64,000 bases of DNA from Anaerolineales bacterium (GTDB lineage Bacteria > Chloroflexota > Anaerolineae > Anaerolineales > Villigracilaceae), in assembly GCA_024710905.1 (NCBI GenBank), contig JANJTV010000076.1, positions 1 to 64,000 on the forward strand. Reading direction: 5' to 3'. Positions 8,198-18,157 of this stretch are shown piece after piece (position 1 is the stretch's first letter; each line of letters begins with the position of its first letter). The notes under the pieces are model-generated. The model saw nothing but the letters and a program-made list of their open reading frames with translations, did not search any database and was not told the origin of the DNA. Both the position numbers and the translations under genes were made by a program.

Positions 8198-8509
8198 ATG
8201 GAAATCAAAGACCTGACCGAAGAGATGAACCGTTTTGTCCGCGCAAAAGGCTGGTACGAGGCCGGCAGCAAACGCCCGCAAACCCCGCGCAACCTGGCCA
8301 TTTCACTATCGCTGGAAGCCAGTGAGATCCTCGAGCACTTCCAGTGGGCTGAGGACGTAAAAGACAAGGATGAACTGGCCGGTGAATTGGCCGACGTTGC
8401 GCTTTACCTGCTGCAACTGGCCTCGGTGTCAGGCATCGACCTGGAGCAAGCTGTGCTGGAAAAACTAAAAGTAAACGAAACCCGGAGTTGGGACACCGGG
8501 CAAGGATAA
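8198..8509 (+). CDS. MazG-like nucleotide pyrophosphohydrolase
   Basis: A 103-residue all-helical NTP-PPase of the MazG/RS21-C6 (dCTPase-like) type. The metal-binding pattern is present: SLSLEASEILEHFQW on helix 2 and ELAGELADVALYLLQLA on helix 3. Such enzymes remove abnormal nucleotides such as methylated dCTP. The spacing from the AAGGAG at 8167 to the ATG is long, so ribosome loading is unclear. It is followed by the LOG-like gene, both being nucleotide-housekeeping types. Confidence 0.85.
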   Translation: MEIKDLTEEMNRFVRAKGWYEAGSKRPQTPRNLAISLSLEASEILEHFQWAEDVKDKDELAGELADVALYLLQLASVSGIDLEQAVLEKLKVNETRSWDTGQG

Positions 8510-8526
8510 TTTGCAAGGAAGAAACC

Positions 8527-9093
8527 ATGAACATCACCGTTTTTGGCGGCTCACAACCCAAGGCAGGCTCACCTGGCTATCAAGAAGCCCAAACCCTCGG
8601 CAGGCTATTGGCTGAGGCCGGGCACAATCTGCTGACCGGCGGCTATATCGGTACGATGGAGGCCGCCAGCCGTGGCGCAGCCGAAGCAGGCGGGCACGTG
8701 ATTGGCGTGACCTGCGAAGAAATTGAAGCCTGGCGCGCAGTAAAACCCAACGAATGGGTAAAAGAGGAACGCAGGAAACACTCTTTGCTTGAGCGGCTCG
8801 AAGCGTTGATTAGCGGCTGCGATGCGGCCATCGCCCTGCCCGGCGGTCCCGGCACTCTGACCGAGATTGTGCTCATGTGGAACCTGATGATCGTGGACTC
8901 CCTGCCCCGGAGGCCGCTCATCCTGGTCGGGGAAGGCTGGCAGGCCGTTTTCGACCAGGTTTTCAGCAGGCTGGGGCAGTACACACCCGAACAACAGCGC
9001 GACCTGTTACAATTTGCCCCTGATATTGAAACTGCCGTTGCCATGTTGGGCAACAATCAAAAAAACACCAATAACAAACACGGGCTGGCTTAG
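8527..9093 (+). CDS. LOG-family phosphoribohydrolase (lysine decarboxylase-like fold)
   Basis: A 188-residue protein with the LOG signature PGGPGTLTE at about residues 100-108, the opening VFGGSQP and GGYIGTMEAASRGAAEAGG. The family cleaves nucleoside 5'-monophosphates to base and ribose phosphate (cytokinin activation in plants and some bacteria); in other bacteria the role is nucleotide salvage or unknown. ATG 8527 follows AGGAAG; an in-frame start at 8488 would overlap the MazG-like gene. Confidence 0.85.
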   Translation: MNITVFGGSQPKAGSPGYQEAQTLGRLLAEAGHNLLTGGYIGTMEAASRGAAEAGGHVIGVTCEEIEAWRAVKPNEWVKEERRKHSLLERLEALISGCDAAIALPGGPGTLTEIVLMWNLMIVDSLPRRPLILVGEGWQAVFDQVFSRLGQYTPEQQRDLLQFAPDIETAVAMLGNNQKNTNNKHGLA

Positions 9094-10572
<1,479 letters not shown>

Positions 10573-10578
10573 GCCATC

Positions 10579-10619
10579 TTGCCTCGCCCAAACCCACAAC
10601 CCTGGTCTGGGCGAGGCAA
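10579..10619 (+). terminator. Hairpin after proS
   Basis: A perfect 12-bp stem, TTGCCTCGCCCA (10579-10590) with TGGGCGAGGCAA (10608-10619). No U-tract follows, so it may stabilise the mRNA 3' end or give partial termination before the next gene at 10632. Confidence 0.5.
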
Positions 10620-10631
10620 TTCCATAAACCC

Positions 10632-11444
10632 ATGCCAGCCATTGATATTGCCAGACTGAAGATCCAGGCCGCGACGCTGGTCGAGAATTTCGACCAGCCA
10701 GATGCCTTCCTGAAAGGGTTGCACGAGATTCTGGATTTATACGCTGACCGCACCCTGCGAGTCGGCGTGGTTGCTGCACCCATTTCGGTACTGCCGAGTT
10801 ATCGCGCCCCGCAATCTGTGTTGCGCCAGATCGAGCAGGAACTGCTGCCATTGGCGGCCACCTTCCCCGAACAAGCCATGGATCTGACCGATGCCCTGTG
10901 GAAAGATGGTCACCTGGAAACGCGACTGCTGGCCGCATCCCTGCTTGGCCGTATCCACCCGTCCACACCGCTACTATTAGACCGGATCAGCGCCTGGGTC
11001 AGCCGCGCCAGGGACAAAACCCTACGCAACGCCCTGCTTGGCAACAGCCTGGGCCGCCTGCGCCGCGAAACGCCGGACCAATTCCTGGCGCTGATGCAGG
11101 AATGGCTCGCCTCGGATTGGCAAAAAATGTGGCCAAATGCCATCCTGGCCATGCTGCCCCTGGTTGAAGACCCGGCTTACGACAACCTGCCACCTGTCTA
11201 CGAGATCATCAAACCGGTACTGGAAAATGCCCCGGTGGCCCTGCAGGTCGAAATCTCGGAACTGGTCAACACCCTGTATGAAGCCTCACCAGTCGAAACG
11301 GCCTTTTTTATGAAGCAAACCATCCTGCTTTCACAAAACCCGCAAACAGCTGTACTTTTCCGCCGCATGCTGCCCGCCCTGCACGAAGATTTGCAGGAAC
11401 GGGTACGCGAATGGCTGCGCGAAGCCGCCAAAGCGCCGCGGTAG
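10632..11444 (+). CDS. HEAT-like repeat protein, unknown function
   Basis: A 270-residue, almost wholly helical protein. Repeated helix pairs of HEAT/ARM character can be seen (for example LWKDGHLETRLLAASLLGRI, LRNALLGNSLGRLRRETPDQFL and WPNAILAMLPLVEDPAY). The order of elements recalls DNA alkylation repair (AlkD-like) proteins, but I cannot confirm the catalytic residues. ATG 10632 sits just after the proS hairpin; longer in-frame starts lie inside proS. It precedes rpsO. Confidence 0.65.
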   Translation: MPAIDIARLKIQAATLVENFDQPDAFLKGLHEILDLYADRTLRVGVVAAPISVLPSYRAPQSVLRQIEQELLPLAATFPEQAMDLTDALWKDGHLETRLLAASLLGRIHPSTPLLLDRISAWVSRARDKTLRNALLGNSLGRLRRETPDQFLALMQEWLASDWQKMWPNAILAMLPLVEDPAYDNLPPVYEIIKPVLENAPVALQVEISELVNTLYEASPVETAFFMKQTILLSQNPQTAVLFRRMLPALHEDLQERVREWLREAAKAPR

Positions 11445-11453
11445 TGAATTTTC

Positions 11454-11462
11454 TGGTATAAT
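11454..11462 (+). promoter_or_regulatory. Extended -10 promoter of rpsO
   Basis: TGGTATAAT, about 100 bases before rpsO. The long leader leaves room for the translational autoregulation typical of S15. Confidence 0.55.
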
Positions 11463-11560
11463 TCTTTGTCCAAGACTGGTCCTGTCTGCGGTTCGGCTTC
11501 CTTAGCGGGCTGCGCACATGGAGACCTGCACCATCCATTTAGAAAGGAGAAGCAAACGTC

Positions 11561-11836
11561 ATGCCGTTAGACAAAACTGTCAAAACTCAGGTTATCAGCG
11601 ACTTCCATCGCCATGAAACCGATACCGGTTCCCCGGAAGTCCAGGTCGCCATCCTGAGCAAACGCATCACCCAGCTGACGGAGCACTTACGCGCCAACAA
11701 ACACGATGAATCGTGCCGCCGTGGCCTGCTCCGCCTCGTGGGTCAGCGCCGCCGATTGCTGGCCTACCTGCGTAAGAACGATTACGCTCGTTACCTGGCC
11801 ATCACCGAAAGCCTGAACCTGCGCCGCGCCAAATAA
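11561..11836 (+). CDS. rpsO: 30S ribosomal protein S15
   Basis: A 91-residue protein of normal S15 length that binds 16S rRNA in the platform. Conserved stretches are [38 protein letters not shown] and [15 protein letters not shown] strong Shine-Dalgarno (AAAGGAGAAG) precedes the ATG. The rpsO-pnp order is the classical bacterial arrangement; a terminator hairpin lies between them here. Confidence 0.98.
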   Translation: MPLDKTVKTQVISDFHRHETDTGSPEVQVAILSKRITQLTEHLRANKHDESCRRGLLRLVGQRRRLLAYLRKNDYARYLAITESLNLRRAK

Positions 11837-11849
11837 GTTCGTCGTATCT

Positions 11850-11881
11850 GTAGGGGCGACTCCCCAAAGGGTCGCCCCTAC
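11850..11881 (+). terminator. Terminator after rpsO
   Basis: GTAGGGGCGAC (11850-11860) pairs perfectly with GTCGCCCCTAC (11871-11881) over a 10-base loop; only a short T stretch follows. Confidence 0.65.
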
Positions 11882-11991
11882 ATTTCAAACATATCCCGCA
11901 CAGCCGTCAGGAATTGAAACACGCTGACAACCCCACTTCACAAATCTATTGTTGTCATCGTCCTTCAGTCCCTGACCAGGCGGGAAATACC

Positions 11992-12014
11992 GGCAGGCCC
12001 CAAGACGGCCTGCC
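11992..12014 (+). promoter_or_regulatory. Stem-loop in the pnp leader
   Basis: GGCAGGCC and GGCCTGCC form an 8-bp stem ending a few bases before the pnp Shine-Dalgarno (CAGGAGA). In other bacteria pnp autoregulates through a leader stem-loop; this one is placed to do so. The role is inferred. Confidence 0.45.
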
Positions 12015-12028
12015 ACAGGAGATAATTT

Positions 12029-14275
12029 ATGAAACCCGAAGCAAAACGCTACACAACCACCGTTGGTACGCGCACCGTTGCCTTTGAAACCGGCAAGCTG
12101 GCCCACCAGGCTGGCGGCGCGGTCACGGTCGCCATCGACGAGGCCATCATCTTCGCCGCTGCCACCATGGGCGGTGTGCGTGAAGGTATAGACTTCTTCC
12201 CGCTCAGCGTGGAATACGAAGAACGCCTGTACGCTGGCGGCAAAATCCCCGGCTCATTCTTCCGCCGCGAAGGCCGCCCCAGCACCGATGCCATCCTGAC
12301 CGCCCGCCTGACAGACCGCCCCCTGCGCCCGCTCTTCGCGCACGGCATGCGCAACGAAGTGCAAGTGATGATGTTCTCACTCTCCTCCGACGGCATCAAC
12401 CCGCTGGATATCCTCGCCATCAACGCTGCCTCCGCTGCTATCATGATCTCAGATATCCCCTGGGACGGCCCGGTCGGCGCAGTACGCATTGGTCGCGTCA
12501 ACGGCCAGTTTATCGTCAATCCGACCTTTGAAGAAATTTCCCAGTCTGACCTTGACTTGCGCCTGGCTGGAACCAGGGATGCCATCCTGATGGTCGAATG
12601 CGGCGCAGATGAGATTCCCGAAGACGTAATGGTTGCCGCCCTTGAACTCGGCCACCAGTCCATCCAGCCCATTATCGACTTGCAGTTCAAGATGCAGTCC
12701 GAAGTCGGCAAGCCCAAGCGTGAAGCCTCTTTTGCCAACGCCACCGACGAACTCAACAAAAAAGTGTTGGATCGCGTCAGCGGCCCGATGAACGACCTGC
12801 TTGACAAGCCACTTGCCAAGGCCGAATTTTACGGCGGGATGGACGCCATCCTGGAAGAAGTGCTGGCCGAAATGTGCACGGTGCCCGAAGGTGCTGACCC
12901 AACAGGCTACCCCTCAGAGAAAGCCGTTAAAGCGGCCTTTGGAGAAGCGGAAGGCGCCATCGTACGCGAGCGCATCCTCGGCATGGGCAAACGCCCCGAT
13001 GGTCGCGCACCGGCGGATATCCGCCCGATCTGGTGCGAAGTTGGCCTTTCCCCGCGCGCGCACGGCTCCGGCCTGTTCACCCGCGGCGAGACCCAGGTAC
13101 TTACCCTTGCCACCCTCGGCACCCTCGGCGAAGCCCAGGAACTGGACAATCTCTCCCCCGTCGATAGCAAACGCTACCTCCATCATTACAACTTCCCACC
13201 CTTCTCCACGGGTGAAGTGAAACCCCTACGCGGGCAGTCCCGCCGCGAAGTAGGCCACGGCGCGCTGGCCGAACGCGCGCTGGAACCGGTCATCCCCAAC
13301 GAAGAAACCTTCCCCTACACCCTGCGCCTCGTCTCCGAAGTGCTGGCCTCCAATGGCTCATCCTCGATGGCCTCTGTGTGCGGCTCAACCCTAGCATTAA
13401 TGGATGCTGGCGTGCCGATTAAGGCCCCTGTTGCCGGTGTGGCCATGGGCCTGGTGACTGACGACAGCGGCCGTTACAAGATCCTGACCGACATCCAGGG
13501 CACGGAAGATCACCTTGGCGACATGGATTTCAAAGTGGCCGGGACGACCAAGGGTATCACTGCCCTGCAAATGGATATTAAAATCAGCGGTCTGAGCACA
13601 AAAATGATGACCGAGGCCCTGGCCCAGGCCCGCGATGCCCGCCTGCATATCCTGGACAAAATGTTTGAAGCCATCGCATCGCCGCGCCCCGAACTCAAAC
13701 CGCATGCTCCGCGCATCATCACGGTTAAAATCCCGGTTGACAAGATTGGCGCATTAATTGGCCCCGGTGGGAAGAACATCCGCGCCTTGCAGGAAGAAAC
13801 CAAAGTCAAGATTGACGTGCAGGAAGATGGCACCGTCTTCATTGCCTCGGTTAACGGCGTAGGCGCAGAAATTGCCCGGCAACGGGTGGAAGCCCTGGGT
13901 GAGTCTGCCGAAATTGGCCGCATTTACACGGGCAAGGTTGTCCGCGTGGCAGATTTCGGCGCATTCGTTGAAATCCTACCCGGCGTTGATGGCATGGTGC
14001 ATATCTCCCAGCTCGACACCGAACGAGTGAACAAAGTGGAAGATGTCGTCAACCTGGGCGACGAGATTTCGGTCATGGTGATTGATATTGACCCCGGCTC
14101 CGGGAAGATTCGCCTTTCCCGCCAGGCTGTATTGGAAGGCTGGACCGCAGAGGAAGCGCGCGAAAAAGACCAGCGCAAACCTGGCGGTGGCGGCCGCCCG
14201 AATGGCGGGGGCAGGCCCGGCGGAGGCCGCCCACATGGCGGTGGTGACCGTCGTGGCAACGACCGTAGGCGCTAA
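12029..14275 (+). CDS. pnp: Polyribonucleotide nucleotidyltransferase (PNPase)
   Basis: A 748-residue phosphorolytic 3'-5' exoribonuclease. It has two RNase PH-like halves (the first with FFPLSVEYEERLYAGGKIPGSF and TDRPLRPLF; the second with FPYTLRLVSEVLASNGSSSMASVCG), a KH domain (KIGALIGPGGKNIRALQEET) and an S1 domain (GKVVRVADFGAFVEILPG). The C-terminal tail of about 40 residues is rich in Gly, Arg and Pro, which may add RNA contacts. It ends in a clear terminator. Confidence 0.98.
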   Translation: MKPEAKRYTTTVGTRTVAFETGKLAHQAGGAVTVAIDEAIIFAAATMGGVREGIDFFPLSVEYEERLYAGGKIPGSFFRREGRPSTDAILTARLTDRPLRPLFAHGMRNEVQVMMFSLSSDGINPLDILAINAASAAIMISDIPWDGPVGAVRIGRVNGQFIVNPTFEEISQSDLDLRLAGTRDAILMVECGADEIPEDVMVAALELGHQSIQPIIDLQFKMQSEVGKPKREASFANATDELNKKVLDRVSGPMNDLLDKPLAKAEFYGGMDAILEEVLAEMCTVPEGADPTGYPSEKAVKAAFGEAEGAIVRERILGMGKRPDGRAPADIRPIWCEVGLSPRAHGSGLFTRGETQVLTLATLGTLGEAQELDNLSPVDSKRYLHHYNFPPFSTGEVKPLRGQSRREVGHGALAERALEPVIPNEETFPYTLRLVSEVLASNGSSSMASVCGSTLALMDAGVPIKAPVAGVAMGLVTDDSGRYKILTDIQGTEDHLGDMDFKVAGTTKGITALQMDIKISGLSTKMMTEALAQARDARLHILDKMFEAIASPRPELKPHAPRIITVKIPVDKIGALIGPGGKNIRALQEETKVKIDVQEDGTVFIASVNGVGAEIARQRVEALGESAEIGRIYTGKVVRVADFGAFVEILPGVDGMVHISQLDTERVNKVEDVVNLGDEISVMVIDIDPGSGKIRLSRQAVLEGWTAEEAREKDQRKPGGGGRPNGGGRPGGGRPHGGGDRRGNDRRR

Positions 14276-14279
14276 ATTA

Positions 14280-14309
14280 ACGGAGCAGGATTAATCCTGC
14301 TCCGTTTTT
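14280..14309 (+). terminator. Terminator of pnp
   Basis: ACGGAGCAGGATT followed directly by AATCCTGCTCCGT: a perfect 13-base palindrome ending in five Ts. Confidence 0.9.
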
Positions 14310-14404
14310 CGTTAAGCGAATATGAGTAATGCCATCAAAATTATATGGAAAAATAGGTTATTTCACCGTATAATTTTGACATTGGCCCAACCAAAGGAGA
14401 ATGT

Positions 14405-15511
14405 ATGAAAAAGTATCTGCTCACAAGTGTCGGTTTTCTCTTGGTTCTTTTTGCAGTATTTGCCCTCACCCCAACCGCTCGAGCTGTGCAACATCAACAG
14501 GACGATATCATTGCGCGCGGCAAGTACCTGGCCGGTATCGCCGGATGTACACATTGCCATACCCCCTACCGTGCAGAATTCAATGACTTTGCCACCCTGA
14601 CACTGGATCAGATTCGCATGATCGCCTTTGATGAGCAACTGGCGATGGACACCGATCGATGGATGGCAGGTGGCCGTGCGTTTGACCTAGGCCCGGCCGG
14701 TGTGGTTTTTACACGCAACATTACGCCGGATGCTGAAACCGGCATTGGCGGTTGGACAGATGAGCAATTAAAAGTCGCCATCCGCACCGGGCAGACTCCA
14801 TCCGGCGAAATGCTCTTCCCGGTCATGCCCTATCACAATTACAATGGACTCGCCGATGCTGATCTGGATGCAATTATTGCCTATATGCGCTCGGTCGACG
14901 CGGTCAGCAACCAGGTTCCCGATGAGACTGTTTCCAAGCAGTTCCTCCAGCCATTGCCTTATCGCCAGGGTATCACTGCGCCGGACCCATCTGACAAGGC
15001 CGCGCGCGGCAAATACCTGGTGGAAGTGGTAATGGGCTGTACGGATTGCCACACACCAATTAATCCTGAAACTGGCGCACCGCGTATGGACCTTTACCTG
15101 GCAGGCGGCCAACCTTACCAGGGGCCGTGGGGCATTGTCTATGGCGGCAACATCACGCCTGACAACGAAACCGGCCTGGGGGACTGGACCGAAGATGAAA
15201 TGAAGCGTGCCATCCTGACGGGTGTCGGAAAAGATGGGCGCCGCTTAATCCTCATGCCGTGGTATGCTTATTCCGGCCTCACCGAGCAAGATGCCGATGC
15301 AGTCGCCTATTACATGACCAGTGTTTTACAGCCTGTTAAGAATGAAGTGCCAGCCGCATCCGTAATTGCCGAGTTTGTTGTGATGGGTGAAGAAGAAACC
15401 GCCACCCCGCTCGCTGGCAACCTTCCTGATGCAGGGATTCTGGCGGCCATTGGCGGTGCACTGGTTGCTATTGCTGTGCTCGTTACCCTCTTTAGACGGA
15501 AAGCCAACTAA
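14405..15511 (+). CDS. Membrane-anchored diheme cytochrome c
   Basis: A 368-residue exported electron carrier. It has a signal peptide (residues 1-27, ending TPTARA), two class I cytochrome c domains with CxxCH haem sites (CTHCH near residue 48 and CTDCH near residue 217), and a C-terminal membrane helix (GILAAIGGALVAIAVLVTLF) followed by positive residues. Possible axial Met residues lie in MLFPVMPYHNYNGL and LILMPWYAYSGL. AAAGGAGAATGT precedes the ATG. It is 6 bases upstream of a sensor kinase, so the two are probably co-transcribed. The electron partner is unknown. Confidence 0.9.
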   Translation: MKKYLLTSVGFLLVLFAVFALTPTARAVQHQQDDIIARGKYLAGIAGCTHCHTPYRAEFNDFATLTLDQIRMIAFDEQLAMDTDRWMAGGRAFDLGPAGVVFTRNITPDAETGIGGWTDEQLKVAIRTGQTPSGEMLFPVMPYHNYNGLADADLDAIIAYMRSVDAVSNQVPDETVSKQFLQPLPYRQGITAPDPSDKAARGKYLVEVVMGCTDCHTPINPETGAPRMDLYLAGGQPYQGPWGIVYGGNITPDNETGLGDWTEDEMKRAILTGVGKDGRRLILMPWYAYSGLTEQDADAVAYYMTSVLQPVKNEVPAASVIAEFVVMGEEETATPLAGNLPDAGILAAIGGALVAIAVLVTLFRRKAN

Positions 15512-15517
15512 TAAATT

Positions 15518-17509
15518 ATGTTCTCACAGTTTCGAGATATCTTCGAAAAACGCTACCTGAGCATTCGCTGGAAACTGGTTCTGCCCCTGGCGGCAGCCAT
15601 CCTCATTGTTCTTTTGGTGTTCTCACCCATCACCAACCTGTTTATCACTTCGCAGATTGAAGCGGAGTCTGACCGCAGGCTAGCGGAAATTGCCGACTCG
15701 GTGGGTGCACTGATTGAAAACTCGGAAAACCTGGCGCGTACCAGTGCGGCATTGCTGGCCAATCAACCAGAGGTTATCTCTGCATTCACCAACCTGGACG
15801 AGAACACGCCCACACTGCTCTCAAACAAAGACTCCCTGCGATTACAGGAACTCTCCCTGTACACCCCCAACTATCAACCCGGTGACATTGCCTATTTTTA
15901 CGGTGGGCCACAAGTGGCGCGACGGTTGCAGGTTAACGAGCAAGCACAGACTATCCGGGATGAATTAATCAAGCAAGCCCTCGAACTCAGGGTTCCGGTC
16001 AGCAGCGTGGCAATTGCCCCGCAAAACTCCCAGATCATTGGCGTGGCTCCCGTTTTTGACAAACAAACCAATCGCTTGCTTGGAGTCGTATTCGCCGCCT
16101 TTTATATGGATGACGAATACATCAACAACATCTCCGGGATCATCGACACAGATTTGGCCATTGTGGTCGAAAACAAGGTGGTTGTCAGCAACATTGACAA
16201 GGAAGCAGGTTACGAGGCGCTGATTAACACCGGTTGGCTGGGGAGTTCCGAGCAACCCACCCAGAACGTTCGTTACGCCAACGGGCAGGAATATCGCCTG
16301 CTCGGGCACCCGCTGGTCATCTCAAATCGCCAGCTCGGGAACGTCCTGGTGGTTGCCCAACCCATTGAGCAGCTCAACGCCGTCAGCCGCAATATCCAGA
16401 TCATCCTGTTCTCGTTGATCGGCCTGTTCACCCTGATGACCGTCTGGTTCTGGGTAGCGGCCTTCCTGGCCTTTTCCCGACCATTGGAGCAGCTTACCAA
16501 AGCAACAACTCGCATCAGTCTTGGTGAATTCGCACAGAACGTCAGCACAGACTACTTATTCTTAAAAGATGAAATCACTGTGCTGAGTGAAAATTTCAAT
16601 GCCATGACCTATCACCTGAACGAGTTGTATGCCAGCCTCGAAGACCGGGTCGTGCAACGAACACAGGAGTTGGTCGAAGAGCGCAATAAATTAGCCATTG
16701 CCTTGCGCAACCTGGAAGATGCCCTGCAAGACCTGGCAGAAGCCCGCGATGAAGCCGTCATGGCAAACAAATCCAAAACCGAATTCGTCTCTGTCGTTTC
16801 TCACGAGCTCAAAATCCCCATGACCTCCATCAAGGGTTACAGTGACTTAATGCTTTCCGGCGCGACCGGCCAGCTCAATGACAACCAAGCAAACTTTCTC
16901 AAAACCATTCGCGCCAACGTCAACCGCATGGCAACCCTGGTTTCCGACCTGTCGGACATCTCTCGTATCGAAAGCGGCAACTTGCGCCTTGAACCCAAAA
17001 TGATTGATGTACGCGAAGTAATTGAGGAAGTTGTCTCGCTGTCACAGGCGCAGATTGACCAAAAGCACCAAACCCTTACCACCAGCTTCCCTGAAGGGCT
17101 TGGGAATGTGTTTTATGACCGCAACCGCCTGGCCCAGATCATCACCAACCTGGTCAGCAATGCCAATAAATACTCCCAGGAGGGTGCGGCCATCTCGATT
17201 GAAATCGCCCCCTTCTCGGAAGAGATTGAAGGCGCAGATGGGGAGGGGCAACAAGATTTCCTGCGAGTCAAGGTTCAAGACAACGGCCTGGGAATGACCC
17301 CGGAAGACCAGGCGCAGTTGTTCAACAAGTTCTTCCGTTCAGCCGATGACAAAGTTCGTGAAGCGCCGGGAACAGGCCTTGGCCTGAGCATCACCAAAAA
17401 CCTGATCGAACTGCAGGGCGGTCGCATCTGGTTTGAAAGCGAGTTCCGTAAAGGAACAACGTTCTTTTTCACCATCCCGCTGAAAACAGAAGCAACCCCG
17501 ACCGAATAG
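15518..17509 (+). CDS. Sensor histidine kinase with extracytoplasmic sensor domain
   Basis: A 663-residue membrane kinase. A first helix near residues 20-43, an extracytoplasmic Cache-like region to about 285, a second helix near 290-315, a HAMP segment, and a coiled coil (about 370-420) lead to the HisKA box SVVSHELKIPMTSIKGYS with His429. The ATPase domain has NLVSNANKYS, DNGLGM and GTGLGLSITKNL. No receiver or response-regulator gene is adjacent. Being next to a cytochrome c, it may sense redox or respiratory substrates; this is inferred from position only. Confidence 0.93.
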   Translation: MFSQFRDIFEKRYLSIRWKLVLPLAAAILIVLLVFSPITNLFITSQIEAESDRRLAEIADSVGALIENSENLARTSAALLANQPEVISAFTNLDENTPTLLSNKDSLRLQELSLYTPNYQPGDIAYFYGGPQVARRLQVNEQAQTIRDELIKQALELRVPVSSVAIAPQNSQIIGVAPVFDKQTNRLLGVVFAAFYMDDEYINNISGIIDTDLAIVVENKVVVSNIDKEAGYEALINTGWLGSSEQPTQNVRYANGQEYRLLGHPLVISNRQLGNVLVVAQPIEQLNAVSRNIQIILFSLIGLFTLMTVWFWVAAFLAFSRPLEQLTKATTRISLGEFAQNVSTDYLFLKDEITVLSENFNAMTYHLNELYASLEDRVVQRTQELVEERNKLAIALRNLEDALQDLAEARDEAVMANKSKTEFVSVVSHELKIPMTSIKGYSDLMLSGATGQLNDNQANFLKTIRANVNRMATLVSDLSDISRIESGNLRLEPKMIDVREVIEEVVSLSQAQIDQKHQTLTTSFPEGLGNVFYDRNRLAQIITNLVSNANKYSQEGAAISIEIAPFSEEIEGADGEGQQDFLRVKVQDNGLGMTPEDQAQLFNKFFRSADDKVREAPGTGLGLSITKNLIELQGGRIWFESEFRKGTTFFFTIPLKTEATPTE

Positions 17510-17512
17510 CAT

Positions 17513-17546
17513 AAAAACTCCCGCAAAATACACTGCGGGAGTTTTT
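17513..17546. terminator. Bidirectional terminator
   Basis: AAAAACTCCCGCA (17513-17525) pairs with TGCGGGAGTTTTT (17534-17546). It separates the convergent kinase and GNAT genes and overlaps the end of the latter by two bases. Confidence 0.85.
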
Positions 17547-18144
17547 ATATCAACAACTTGGCCTCCAACATTTTTTTGACATCCGGCCATTCAGAATCCA
17601 CAATACTAAAATACACCGAATGACGAAACAGGCCATCTTCCAGGATCATATGATTGCGTAACACCCCTTCTCGCCTAGCGCCAATTCTTTCAATGGCCGC
17701 CAATGACCGCTCATTTCGTGAATCCGCCTTAAACTGCACACGGATGCAATCCAGCGTTTCAAATGCAAATGTCAACAGCAGGTATTTTGTCTCTGTGTTT
17801 ACACCCGTACGCTGGAACGCCTTCCCATACCAGGTCCCGCCAATCTCCAGTCCGCGATGCGCCGGGCGAATGTCCAGGTAACGGGTCGCCCCGGCCACCT
17901 CCCCGCTCGGTCTGTGGATTACGGCAAAGGGGTAGTCTACCCCCGTTTTCTTCCTTTGGAGAAGGTCCTCCACCCAGCGACTGATCCCATCTTCAGAAGC
18001 GACATCCCCATATAACATATACCGCCAAATCGAGGGATCGCTTCCCACCCGAGCCAGACCACCGACATGGGAAAGGCTCAGCGGCTCCAAACGGACCACC
18101 TGGCCTTCCAGCACGATTTCCTGGTCAAAGTAATGGGTTGGCAT
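17545..18144 (-). CDS. GNAT acetyltransferase, RimJ/RimL type
   Basis: A 199-residue acetyl-CoA-dependent N-acyltransferase. It has the typical opening LEGQVVRLEPLSLSHVGGL, a middle strand IGGTWYGKAFQRTGVNTETK (the acetyl-CoA pyrophosphate loop region) and the late RNERSLAAIERIGARREGVLRNH motif shared with the ribosomal-protein acetylating group. ATG 18144 is used because longer in-frame starts would overlap murE, which ends 14 bases upstream. The substrate is not predictable. Confidence 0.87.
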   Translation of the reverse strand: MPTHYFDQEIVLEGQVVRLEPLSLSHVGGLARVGSDPSIWRYMLYGDVASEDGISRWVEDLLQRKKTGVDYPFAVIHRPSGEVAGATRYLDIRPAHRGLEIGGTWYGKAFQRTGVNTETKYLLLTFAFETLDCIRVQFKADSRNERSLAAIERIGARREGVLRNHMILEDGLFRHSVYFSIVDSEWPDVKKMLEAKLLI

Positions 18145-18157
18145 CACAGCAACAAAC

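Noticed and set aside
11900-11945. A TCAGGAATTGAAAC-like string, similar to the end of some CRISPR repeats
   Set aside because: It occurs once, with no second copy at spacer distance and no cas genes in the window.
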